NCBI RefSeq assembly: GCF_034652275.1 | Contig: NZ_JAXIWG010000002.1 | Span: forward strand, 434,001-498,000 | Reading direction: 5' to 3' | Length of the DNA: 64,000 nucleotides | From: Yoonia sp034652275 | Lineage (GTDB): Bacteria; Pseudomonadota; Alphaproteobacteria; Rhodobacterales; Rhodobacteraceae | Shown here: positions 43,387-51,984 of the stretch, one piece after another | Numbering within the stretch: position 1 is the stretch's first letter | Layout of the letters: each line of letters opens with the position of its first letter | Notes under the pieces: model-generated | The model's input: the letters and a program-made list of their open reading frames with translations, nothing else | The model's database searches: none | What the model was told of the DNA's origin: nothing | Program-made: the position numbers and the translations under genes

Positions 43387-44583
43387 TCATACAACCTTGG
43401 TTTGCAGTGCAAAGAACGGGCGCAGCCATAGTCCGACGATGTTTCCGGGAATTGCCGCCGCGATCCAGACCCAGCCATGCACGCTGCCCGATGCGACACC
43501 GGAAAAGAACGCGCTGATGTTGCAGCCGAACGCCATGCGCGCGCCATAGCCCAAAAGCAGACCGCCGATCACCGCGGCAAGCAAGGGGCGCAGACCGATC
43601 CGCCAGTCTGGTGCGAACCGCCCGGCTAGTCCGGCCGCCAGAAACGCGCCCAGCACCAGACCGACGTTCATCAGATGCGTGGCATCCTGCACCAGTGGCC
43701 TGTGCAAAAGATCGATCCGTGTCGGGTCTTCCCAATAGATCCAGAACACGGGGTCGGCCCAACCGACATTTTCCGCGAACCGCGATCCCCAGGTGGCAAA
43801 GGCCTGCGTAATGCCCCAAGGCCGCCCCGCGATCAGCAATGTCGCGAAATTCAACACCGCAAGCGCCAGTGCCGCCCATGCCAGCGGCCACGGCCCCGAC
43901 AGAAAACCCGCGTCCGGCCTGCGAAACAGTGGCGCGACCTGCCCTGTGCGTCGCCTTTCACGCAGTGCCAGAAGCCATGCGATCAAGGCCAGCACCGCAA
44001 GGTTCAGCGCCAGCGCGGGCCAAAGGCCCAAGGTTTCCGGCAGGGAAATCGGCGGCAGGGCGGGCAGTGTCTCCCAGCGTTCGACATCCCATGCGCCCAG
44101 CGTCATGCCCGCAACGAAGAACACCAGCGTGATGACAGACCGCGCATCGCCGCCGCCTGTGGTATAAAGCGTCCCTGACGCACAGCCGCCGCCCAGTTGC
44201 ATCCCGATACCAAACAGGAACGCGCCGATCACGACCTCCCATCCTGCCGGAAAGACGAAACCACGGACCGGCTGGCCAAAGACGCTGCCTGCCGCAAGTG
44301 CAGGAAAGAACAACAGCACCGCGACCGCGAGCATCAGCATCTGCGCCCGCACAGCGCCGCTATGGCCTGTCTGGATGCAAGCGCGGTAAGCTCCGGTGAA
44401 CCCGAAGGCCGCATGATACAGCGCAAAGCCGAGGCCCCCGCCCACCAGCCAAAGCGCCGCCAACCGCCCCGATCCGTTCAGGGCGACATAAATCGCACCG
44501 GCCAGCAAACCGGCAAGGGCCAGCACCATGACCGGACGTTGCGTGCCATTTGAAACCGAGAGTGTTGTGGCGCGGTCCTGCAT
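43387..44583 (-). CDS. YeeE/YedE (TsuA-like) sulfur-compound transporter
   Basis: The 398-residue protein has about nine to ten membrane segments in two similar halves, each with a conserved Cys motif: GGGCASGTLYTTGGGD and MAFGCNISAFFSGVASGS. Such cysteines relay thiosulfate in TsuA. It probably imports thiosulfate or a related sulfur compound and leads the fcc-sox module. I start at 44583; the frame is open to 44643. Confidence 0.9.
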   Translation of the reverse strand: MQDRATTLSVSNGTQRPVMVLALAGLLAGAIYVALNGSGRLAALWLVGGGLGFALYHAAFGFTGAYRACIQTGHSGAVRAQMLMLAVAVLLFFPALAAGSVFGQPVRGFVFPAGWEVVIGAFLFGIGMQLGGGCASGTLYTTGGGDARSVITLVFFVAGMTLGAWDVERWETLPALPPISLPETLGLWPALALNLAVLALIAWLLALRERRRTGQVAPLFRRPDAGFLSGPWPLAWAALALAVLNFATLLIAGRPWGITQAFATWGSRFAENVGWADPVFWIYWEDPTRIDLLHRPLVQDATHLMNVGLVLGAFLAAGLAGRFAPDWRIGLRPLLAAVIGGLLLGYGARMAFGCNISAFFSGVASGSVHGWVWIAAAIPGNIVGLWLRPFFALQTKVV

Positions 44584-44769
44584 CGTGGTTGGTTTCCTGT
44601 ACAATGACGCGGCGTTGATACTGGCTCGGGCCACCTGCGGCAACTGACAAGCCCGTCAGCGCTGAGGCATAAAACCCTTTTGCGCGCCTTTGGCTGGACC
44701 CGCGCGCTGCGCCGCAATAAGGAAAGACCACAAAACCGGTCACAGACCGTCAGGAAAGGTACGCTTGCG

Positions 44770-46095
44770 ATGAAGATAGCCATGATCGGTACCGGATATG
44801 TCGGGCTGGTGTCGGGGGTCTGCCTTGCGGATTTCGGCCACGAGATCGTCTGCATCGACAAGGACGAAGGCAAGCTTGCCTTGCTGCGCGACGGCAAAAC
44901 CCCGATCTTTGAACCGGGTCTGGATACCTTGCTCGCGCGCAACATGGCGGCGGGTCGGCTGTCCTTTACCAGTGATCTGCGCGCTGCGATCGACGGCGTG
45001 CAGGCCGTGTTTATCGCCGTGGGCACGCCCAGCAGGCGCGGCGACGGTCATGCCGACCTCAGCTATGTTTTTGCTGCCGTGCAGGAACTGGCGTCGGTGT
45101 TGACTGGTCATGTGGTGATCGTCACCAAATCGACCGTGCCTGTCGGCACCAGCCGCAAGGTGGCGGAACTGGTCAAGGCGGTGAACGCGGATCTGGATGT
45201 CGATGTGGTGTCGAACCCCGAATTCCTGCGCGAAGGTGCCGCGATCGACGATTTCATGCGTCCCGACCGCATCGTCGTCGGTGTGCAGACCGACCGCGCC
45301 GCCGCTGTCATGCAGGCGATCTATCGCCCGCTGACCGACCGTGGCTTTCCGATGCTGGTCGCCGATCTGGAAACCGCCGAGATGGTCAAATACGCAGCCA
45401 ATGCGTTTCTGGCGACCAAGGTGACATTCATCAATGAAATGGCGCTGCTGTGCGAAAGAACAGGCGCCGATGTCAAAGCGGTCGCCAACGGCATGGGCTT
45501 TGACCAGCGCATCGGGCCGAAGTTTCTGCAGGCCGGTCCCGGCTATGGCGGATCGTGTTTTCCCAAGGATACCCGCGCATTGGCACGGATCGGGCAGGAT
45601 TATGCCGCCCCATTGCAGATCGTCGAAACCGTCATCAAGGTCAATGAAGAGGTCAAGCGCGTCATGATCGACAAGATCATCGACCTTTGCGACGGCCACG
45701 TCCGCAAAAAGTCGATTGCCGTGCTGGGTCTGACCTTCAAGCCCGGCACCGATGATATGCGCGATGCACCTTCGCTGACAATCGTGCCCGCGCTGGTCGG
45801 GCAGGGGGCGGATGTGCGCGTCGTGGACCCGCAGGGTTTCCGCGAGGCGGAAGAGCTTTTGCCCGGTGTCACTTGGCATGACGATGCCTATTCCGCCGTG
45901 CAAGGCGCTGATCTGGTGGTGATCCTGACTGAATGGGATGACTTCCGCACGCTCGACCTTGCCCGTCTGGCAGGCAGCATGGCCGAACCGCGCATGGCCG
46001 ACCTACGCAATGTTTATGATTGCGATGATGCGATTGCGGCGGGGTTTACCTATTACACAGGTGTTGGCCGCAAGAGCGTGATGCCCCCGGCCTGA
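44770..46095 (+). CDS. ugd: UDP-glucose 6-dehydrogenase
   Basis: The 441-residue enzyme oxidises UDP-glucose twice to UDP-glucuronate using NAD. Visible are the N-terminal IAMIGTGYVGLVSGVCLADFG, the KSTVPVGTS and NPEFLREG motifs, and the catalytic Cys in GYGGSCFPKDT (about residue 259). UDP-glucuronate would supply acidic sugar for the EPS. The ATG at 44770 gives the family N-terminus; the upstream extension is atypical. It is divergent from the YeeE gene and unlinked to the main EPS locus. Confidence 0.97.
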   Translation: MKIAMIGTGYVGLVSGVCLADFGHEIVCIDKDEGKLALLRDGKTPIFEPGLDTLLARNMAAGRLSFTSDLRAAIDGVQAVFIAVGTPSRRGDGHADLSYVFAAVQELASVLTGHVVIVTKSTVPVGTSRKVAELVKAVNADLDVDVVSNPEFLREGAAIDDFMRPDRIVVGVQTDRAAAVMQAIYRPLTDRGFPMLVADLETAEMVKYAANAFLATKVTFINEMALLCERTGADVKAVANGMGFDQRIGPKFLQAGPGYGGSCFPKDTRALARIGQDYAAPLQIVETVIKVNEEVKRVMIDKIIDLCDGHVRKKSIAVLGLTFKPGTDDMRDAPSLTIVPALVGQGADVRVVDPQGFREAEELLPGVTWHDDAYSAVQGADLVVILTEWDDFRTLDLARLAGSMAEPRMADLRNVYDCDDAIAAGFTYYTGVGRKSVMPPA

Positions 46096-46108
46096 CCCGC
46101 TGTCAGGC
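46090..46108. terminator. Hairpin at the convergent ends of ugd and the DHDPS-family gene
   Basis: GCCTGAC (46090-46096) pairs with GTCAGGC (46102-46108) around a five-base loop, overlapping both stop regions. There is no T-tract, so it is a weak terminator at best. Confidence 0.5.
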
Positions 46109-47002
46109 GGGCTGGACGCCCAGCGCGGCCAGTGCGGCGCGCAGGTCCGGCATCGCGCTGTCCGGCATCGGCAGGATCGGGCGTGGCGGCAGGGCCTGCG
46201 TCAGCCCCAGCAGATGCGCGATGGCATAGGCCACCCGCAGCCCGCCATGCGCCCGGAACAGCGCCCAAAGCGGGGCGAAATTGGCGTTCAGTTCTGCCGT
46301 CAGCGCCGCGTCGCCGGCCAGCGCCGCCTGCGTCAGTCGCAAGGCCGGTTCCGGCAAAATGCCACCCACAACGCTATACCACGTCTGCGCGCCCGCCAGC
46401 AGCGCCTCGGCACAGCCCCAGTCACCGCTGTAGCCGATGACGAATCCGTCGGGCAGGTGGGGTTTCAGCGCCGCGAAATCATCAGCGACGGTGCTTTGCG
46501 CAGGCAGCGGCATCTTTACGGCGGTGATCGTCGGAATGGCGGCCAGCCGCACCAGCAGGTCGGTCGAGAAATTGAAATGCGTCGTGCTGGGGTTGTTGTA
46601 GATGCTCAGCGGCAGGTCCGTCGCCCCCGCGACCGCCAGATAATGCTGATAGACCTCTTCCTGCGTCAGCGGCGTGTAGGACACTGGCGCCATCAGCAGA
46701 CCGTCCGCACCCGCCTTGGCCGCATCCTGCGCCAGCGCCACGGCAGCATCGGTGCGCAAGGCACCCACGCTGACGATCAGGGGCACATCGCCCGCGAGTG
46801 TTTCAGCGGCAATCGTGACCGCGTCCCGCCGCGCGCTGCGGTCCAGATAGGCATAGGTGCCGGTGCTGCCCAAAAGACCGACCGAATCCACACGTGCCGC
46901 CTTCAGCCGCAGCAACACACGCGCAAGGTCATCCGCGATGATCTGCCCATCGGGCGTCGCGGGTGTGATCGGAAAGGCGGACAGGCCAGCGAACAGGGAC
47001 AT
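46103..47002 (-). CDS. Dihydrodipicolinate synthase family aldolase
   Basis: The 299-residue TIM-barrel enzyme has the class I aldolase features of the DapA family: GSTGTYAYL near residue 45, SIYNNPS carrying the catalytic Tyr (about residue 135), and the Schiff-base Lys in TAVKMP (about residue 162). Family members condense or cleave pyruvate adducts. Divergence from DapA and lack of lysine genes nearby leave the substrate open. Start 47002 gives the family N-terminus. Confidence 0.85.
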   Translation of the reverse strand: MSLFAGLSAFPITPATPDGQIIADDLARVLLRLKAARVDSVGLLGSTGTYAYLDRSARRDAVTIAAETLAGDVPLIVSVGALRTDAAVALAQDAAKAGADGLLMAPVSYTPLTQEEVYQHYLAVAGATDLPLSIYNNPSTTHFNFSTDLLVRLAAIPTITAVKMPLPAQSTVADDFAALKPHLPDGFVIGYSGDWGCAEALLAGAQTWYSVVGGILPEPALRLTQAALAGDAALTAELNANFAPLWALFRAHGGLRVAYAIAHLLGLTQALPPRPILPMPDSAMPDLRAALAALGVQPA

Positions 47003-47012
47003 GGTGCGATCC

Positions 47013-48113
47013 TTACAGTTTTCCGGTCTGGAACAGCCAGACCTTCAGCCCGCCATGCGGAACGGGCGCGCCTTTGGATTTGAACGGCAGTCCGGTCGCA
47101 TTGGCAAGGGCTGCGTCACTGGTCACGATGCCGACGCGCCAGCCTTGGAACTGCGCCTTTAGCGTCTGCCCAAGTGCCGCATAAAGCCCGAACAGCAGTT
47201 TCGGATTACCGATCCGGTCGCCATAAGGCGGGTTGCAGATCACCAGACCGGGCGGGCCGTCGGGCCGCGTCAGCGCATCGACGGGCAGTGTGTCGAATGT
47301 GGTCAGGCCCGCCACACCCGCGCGGTCGGCGTTTTCACGGCTCATGCGGATCGCACCTGCATCGCGGTCGCTGCCGTAAAAGCGCAGGTCGGTCGGTGTC
47401 GGGCTGTGCTGGCGCATCGCGTCCCATGCGGCGGGATCGAAACTGGCAAGCTGTTCAAACGCAAAGCTGCGGCTGCGTCCGGGGTAGAGCCCTGCCGCGA
47501 TTTCCGCGGCCTCGATGACGAAAGTGCCAGACCCGCACATCGGGTCGAGCACAGGTTCCGTCCCCTGATAGCCACAGTCGCGCAGGAACAAGGACGCCAG
47601 CGTTTCGCGCATGGGCGCTTTGCCCACGCCTTGCTTGTGCCCGCGCTTGTGCAGGCTTTCGCCGGATGTATCCACGCTGATCGTCACGCGGTTGTCGTCG
47701 ATCCGCAGTTTCAGGACCAGCTCCGCCTCGGCGCTGATCTGATAGCCGTTCGCCTTCAGCGCGGTTTCGATCCGCTGGGTGGCGGCACCGGCGTGATAGA
47801 TCTTGGACTTGCGGTTGGTCGTGACCTCGACCCTGACCGGCAGATCGGGGCGCAGCACCTCGGCCCAGGGGAATTTATGCGCGCGCTTGTCCAGCTGTGC
47901 CAGATGGAACGCCATGAAACTGCCGATCCGCACCAGTACGCGCGTCGCCCCCCGCAGTACCAGATTGGCGCGCCAGACATCGGGCCAGCCGCCGGTCATG
48001 GTCACACCGCCTTGGGTCAGGTCTCCGGCAAAGCCCGCTGCCTGCGCCTCGGCCAGAAGGGCTGCCTCGAATCCGGGGGTTGCGGTCAGAAAGATCTCGA
48101 ATGTTTGTGTCAT
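47013..48113 (-). CDS. THUMP-domain class I RNA methyltransferase (RlmL N-terminal type)
   Basis: The 366-residue protein has an N-terminal ferredoxin-like/THUMP region (about 1-150) and a methyltransferase domain. That domain includes VLDPMCGSGTFVIEAA (SAM-binding motif) and the catalytic NPPYGDRIG, typical of N2-guanine methyltransferases. It resembles the RlmL/YcbY N-terminal half that makes m2G2445 in 23S rRNA. The start at 48113 is the family one; the frame continues upstream into non-typical sequence. Confidence 0.9.
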   Translation of the reverse strand: MTQTFEIFLTATPGFEAALLAEAQAAGFAGDLTQGGVTMTGGWPDVWRANLVLRGATRVLVRIGSFMAFHLAQLDKRAHKFPWAEVLRPDLPVRVEVTTNRKSKIYHAGAATQRIETALKANGYQISAEAELVLKLRIDDNRVTISVDTSGESLHKRGHKQGVGKAPMRETLASLFLRDCGYQGTEPVLDPMCGSGTFVIEAAEIAAGLYPGRSRSFAFEQLASFDPAAWDAMRQHSPTPTDLRFYGSDRDAGAIRMSRENADRAGVAGLTTFDTLPVDALTRPDGPPGLVICNPPYGDRIGNPKLLFGLYAALGQTLKAQFQGWRVGIVTSDAALANATGLPFKSKGAPVPHGGLKVWLFQTGKL

Positions 48114-48165
48114 GCCGCCTGCATAGGGGTTTGCCTTGGGCTTGCAAATGGGCAAGCGGCAGGCC

Positions 48166-49545
48166 CTAGAAAGTCGACTGGATGCCGATGCCGATTTCGA
48201 CCACCGATGTGGTGTATTCATCGGCGGTGGACAGCGTGCGTGTCGCTTTGGCCGTCAGTGTTGGCGCAAAGCCGAAAGTGGTGAAACGGTCCAGCACCGC
48301 CGTCCCCGTCACACTGGCGAAACGGTCGCGCCGCCCGTCCAGCGTTGTCGGGAAAGTGTCGTAGTGACGATACCCGATCTCCACCCCTGTCGACAGGCGC
48401 GTCCCCAGCACGGGCTGTTCAAAGGCATAGCCCACCCCCGCGCGGTATTCGTCATAGATATTCTCGAACCCGCCGTCCCTGTGCCGCGCGGCCAGCGTCA
48501 GTTGCATCTGGTCGCGATTGGCAAGGCGCAGGTCATAGGTGGCGGACAGGTCGTGGACCACCGCATCGACGACCGAGGCACTGACCGCGTGTTGCCATTG
48601 CGTCGATCCGGTCAAGATGAACCGACGGTCAGGGCCATAGGGGATGCCCTGTTGCAACATCAGGACATGGTAATTCACCAGATGCACCCCGCCTTCCCAA
48701 TAGCCGCCGACATCCAGCGTCGCGCTGACCGGCCCTAGGGGGCTCAGGTCGCCGCGCGTGTGGGTCAGGCCCGCCTCGGCGCGAAAAGACCGGAAATCAT
48801 GGCCGGTCAGACCCTGCACCCTCGGGATGGGCGAAGCGTCGAGCAAGGCGCGCGCATCGCGCGACAGGCTGTAGGTCGCACCCGAGAAAAGCAGCCCCGC
48901 GGTTGTCGTCTGCACCGCGTCTTGCGACAGGCGATACCCCAGACGGACACTGCCCGCATAGGCGATGCCGGACAGGGCGCGCTGGTCCTCGGGCAGTTGC
49001 AGTTGCAGGTCGATCCCTTCAAAGGTCAGGATGCCATCCACCGATCCGTTGTTGATATTGCTCGACGGCGCGATCGACGCGGTTGTGCGGATCGACAGCG
49101 GATTGGCCTGCGCCGCGCTTCTGTAGTCGCGGGCGACGGTATCGGCCTCGTCCGGCGTTTGCGCATGGTTGGATGCGCGCCGCAGCCAGATTTCGGCCCG
49201 CGCGAATTGCCCTTGCTGGAAATGCGCCGCAGCGGTCAGCCGTGCGGCCTGCAACTTTGTCGCCGCGTCAGGGGCGGTGCGATAGGCAAGCTGGCCCGCC
49301 GCGGCGGCACCTGCCATGTCGCCCAAATCGGACTGCGCGAGGGCGAGCAGCATCAGCCCCGCGAAACTGTCGGGCGCTGCGGTCAGTATCTCTTGCGCCA
49401 AGGCCGCTGCCGTCGCGGGGTCGCCCGCATCCAGCGCTTGTTCGGCGGCGTCCTGTGTCAGGCGCGGGTCAGCCTTTGCCATTGCCGGAGCGGCCAGCAG
49501 CGCGCAGGCCAAAGCCACGTCGCCGATCTTGGGATATCTGCGCAT
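48166..49545 (-). CDS. SLAM-like surface lipoprotein assembly modifier
   Basis: The 459-residue product has a signal peptide (about 1-26, ending AKAD), TPR-like helices (about 28-155) and a C-terminal beta-barrel of about fourteen strands ending in Phe. The junction segment IAPSSNINNGS matches the DUF560/SlipAM pattern. SLAM proteins help lipoproteins reach the outer face of the outer membrane. The neighbouring divergent gene encodes a lipoprotein, which is a possible client. Start 49545 begins the signal peptide. Confidence 0.82.
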   Translation of the reverse strand: MRRYPKIGDVALACALLAAPAMAKADPRLTQDAAEQALDAGDPATAAALAQEILTAAPDSFAGLMLLALAQSDLGDMAGAAAAGQLAYRTAPDAATKLQAARLTAAAHFQQGQFARAEIWLRRASNHAQTPDEADTVARDYRSAAQANPLSIRTTASIAPSSNINNGSVDGILTFEGIDLQLQLPEDQRALSGIAYAGSVRLGYRLSQDAVQTTTAGLLFSGATYSLSRDARALLDASPIPRVQGLTGHDFRSFRAEAGLTHTRGDLSPLGPVSATLDVGGYWEGGVHLVNYHVLMLQQGIPYGPDRRFILTGSTQWQHAVSASVVDAVVHDLSATYDLRLANRDQMQLTLAARHRDGGFENIYDEYRAGVGYAFEQPVLGTRLSTGVEIGYRHYDTFPTTLDGRRDRFASVTGTAVLDRFTTFGFAPTLTAKATRTLSTADEYTTSVVEIGIGIQSTF

Positions 49546-49698
49546 ATCATTGCCCGCTGTCAGGTTGACGCGATGCTTAGCCGAACCGCCCGTCAAGGCA
49601 ACGCAGGATTTTTGCCTTGGCGAAATTTCCGGGCTTCCCATTATCCGGTTCTGCGGTGTAGCAATTGGCGTCCGGCGGTGAATACGGGAAACCTCGCG

Positions 49699-50208
49699 AT
49701 GCGCATTTTGATGTCTGTTCTTGCAGTGGGATTGCTGGCTGGCTGCATGGGGTCGGGCGGAACGGGCATGGATGTGGTGCCCAGCACATCGACAAGTGTC
49801 GAACGGTCGCTTGCTGCTATTGACGCAAATTCATCCGGCAGTTTCGACCAGATGTTGAACGGTGTGCGCGCGGTGAACGGCGCAGAACCGCTGAGTTTTG
49901 ACAACCGGCTTGCGCGTGCGGCACAGGTCCATGCGAACGATATGCTGCGCAATGACTTTTTCAGCCATACGGGCAGCGACAATTCCGAAGTCGGTGACCG
50001 GGTGACCGAGCAGGGTTATACATGGAGCCGCGTCGGCGAGAATATCGCCAGAGGACACCAGAGCGAGGCTGCTGTGATGAGGGGCTGGACGAATTCGCCC
50101 GGTCACCACCGCAACAATATCAACCCAAATTATCAAGATTTCGGCCTAGGCAAAGCAGGCAGCGGCAGCAGCCTTCATTGGGTCCTCGTGCTCGCGACGC
50201 CTGGCTAA
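49699..50208 (+). CDS. CAP-domain (SCP/PR1-like) lipoprotein
   Basis: The 169-residue lipoprotein has lipobox LAGC with Cys16. The CAP domain carries a His in FFSHTGSDN, a Glu in VGENIARGH and the NSPGHHRNNINPNY motif, the tetrad typical of CAP proteins. Bacterial CAP proteins are poorly understood; some bind sterols or act as proteases. It is divergent from the SLAM-like gene with 153 bases between starts, and its 3' end overlaps the convergent methyltransferase gene by four bases. Confidence 0.88.
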   Translation: MRILMSVLAVGLLAGCMGSGGTGMDVVPSTSTSVERSLAAIDANSSGSFDQMLNGVRAVNGAEPLSFDNRLARAAQVHANDMLRNDFFSHTGSDNSEVGDRVTEQGYTWSRVGENIARGHQSEAAVMRGWTNSPGHHRNNINPNYQDFGLGKAGSGSSLHWVLVLATPG

Positions 50209-50969
50209 CCCATTTCCCGCGCCGACTCCGGCTTCGGCACGGGTTTTGTGATGCCTTCCAGTGCTTTCAGCGGGCGGCGCACGGCCTCTTTCAGGCCCGG
50301 CCGTGTCGGTGCGGCAGATTGTTTGCTGACTTCGACCATCAACACACCCCCCGCCGCGATCACCGGAATCTTGTGGCCGACCCGTTCGAACATGCCCGCC
50401 GATTTGCGCCAGAACCGGTTGCGAGACGGCGGCTGGAACAATGTGGACAGCGTCCGTTCCGTGACGAACCGGTGTTTGCGCAGTTGCGCATCAAGCTGGG
50501 TCAGCGAATAGGGGCGGCCATAGCCGAAGGGCGTCTTGTCCGTCCGCGACCAAAGGCCCGCGCGGTTCGGCACCACGACCACCGCGCGCCCGCCCGGACC
50601 CAGCACGCGCCACATCTCGTCCAGCAGGGCGGTGGGGTTTTCAGACGTTTCCAGCCCGTGCATGACCACCAGCTTGTCGATATGCCCCGTTTCGATCGGC
50701 CAGAGCGTGTCTTCGCACAAAACGCTGACATTGCGGCCTTCAGGCGGCCAGGGCATCACGCCTTGCGGACCCGGCATCAAGCCGATCACGCGGCGCGCGT
50801 CCTTCAGATAGGGGCGCAGCAAGGGCACGGCAAAGCCGAAACCGGCGACGACCTGCCCTTTCGCCTCGGGCCAGAGCGTGACAAGTTCGTCGCGGATCAC
50901 CTGTTGGGCCGCGCGTCCCAGCGCGCTGCGATAATAGAAGTTTCGCAGGTCCAGCACATCAAGGTGCAT
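50205..50969 (-). CDS. Class I SAM-dependent methyltransferase
   Basis: The 254-residue cytoplasmic protein has a methyltransferase fold of the Methyltransf_11 group. VVAGFGFAVPLLRPYL takes the place of the usual SAM glycine loop (weaker than typical), acidic residues follow, and VLGPGGRAVVVVPN is the later strand. The substrate is unknown. Pairing with gloB in divergent orientation (61 bases between starts) is common in alphaproteobacteria, so a link to glutathione chemistry or stress is possible but unproven. Confidence 0.85.
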   Translation of the reverse strand: MHLDVLDLRNFYYRSALGRAAQQVIRDELVTLWPEAKGQVVAGFGFAVPLLRPYLKDARRVIGLMPGPQGVMPWPPEGRNVSVLCEDTLWPIETGHIDKLVVMHGLETSENPTALLDEMWRVLGPGGRAVVVVPNRAGLWSRTDKTPFGYGRPYSLTQLDAQLRKHRFVTERTLSTLFQPPSRNRFWRKSAGMFERVGHKIPVIAAGGVLMVEVSKQSAAPTRPGLKEAVRRPLKALEGITKPVPKPESAREMG

Positions 50970-51030
50970 TGCGGTTCAGACCTCCTTGGACGACACTTTG
51001 CAAACCATATCAAGGAAAGGACAGTTTGCC

Positions 51031-51807
51031 ATGACAAACACCGCATCCCCCGTCGAACTGGTCACGGTGCCCTGCTTGCGCGACAATTATGCCTTTCTGC
51101 TGCACAATGCCGCAACAGGACAAACCGCCCTGATCGACGCGCCAGAGGCATCGCCGATCAAAGCCGCCCTTGCACAGCGGGGCTGGCAGTTGACCGATAT
51201 CCTGCTGACGCATCATCACGACGATCACGTCGGCGGATTGGAGAGCCTGCGTGGCGATGCAAGGGTGATTGGCGCGAGCGCCGACGCCCACCGCCTGCCG
51301 CCGCTTGATCTTGCCGTGGCCGAAGGCGACATGCTGCACATCTGCGGCCAGACCACCCATGTGATCGACGTCTCGGGGCATACGGTCGGGCATATCGCGT
51401 TTCACATGCCGGACGCGGCCCTTGTTTTTACCGGCGACAGCCTGATGGCGCTGGGCTGCGGGCGGCTGTTCGAAGGCACGCCGGCGCAGATGTGGCAAAG
51501 CCTGCTGAAATTGCGGGCGCTGCCGCAGGAAACCACGGTCTGTTCGGGGCATGAATACACGGAATCGAACGCGCGCTTTGCCGCGTCCCTTGACCCCGAC
51601 AATGCAGACCTTACTTTACGGATCAGGGCGATTGAAACGGCGCGTGCGGCAGATCGGCCCACCGTGCCATCCGGACTTGACGAAGAACGGCGCACCAACC
51701 CGTTTTTGCGTGCCGATGATGAGGGCCTCAAGGCGCATCTGGGTATGCAGGACCAGCCCGACGTAGCGGTGTTTGCGCATATCCGTGCAAGCAAAGACAA
51801 GTTTTAA
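51031..51807 (+). CDS. gloB: Hydroxyacylglutathione hydrolase (glyoxalase II)
   Basis: The 258-residue metallo-beta-lactamase-fold enzyme hydrolyses S-lactoylglutathione in methylglyoxal detoxification. The binuclear metal motif THHHDDHVGG is at about residues 56-65. A later His follows in DVSGHTVGHIAF, then FTGDSLMALGCGRLFEGT, and a C-terminal glutathione-binding domain ends in DKF. The ATG at 51031 has AAGGAAAGG upstream and is preferred over 50986. Confidence 0.96.
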   Translation: MTNTASPVELVTVPCLRDNYAFLLHNAATGQTALIDAPEASPIKAALAQRGWQLTDILLTHHHDDHVGGLESLRGDARVIGASADAHRLPPLDLAVAEGDMLHICGQTTHVIDVSGHTVGHIAFHMPDAALVFTGDSLMALGCGRLFEGTPAQMWQSLLKLRALPQETTVCSGHEYTESNARFAASLDPDNADLTLRIRAIETARAADRPTVPSGLDEERRTNPFLRADDEGLKAHLGMQDQPDVAVFAHIRASKDKF

Positions 51808-51984
51808 CCACAAACACGCTCACAGGTTGCCAAAAACCGGGCGCTGTTGCGACCTTCACGTCAAATGTGAAGCAAAGAACCAAAAAAGTCCTTGAAGGTT
51901 GGAAAATAAAACCAAACTTTAAGAGGTAGAGGCCAAGGTGGGATCAGCGCATGCTGGCCGACCCCGATGTGAAGGAGCACAGAC

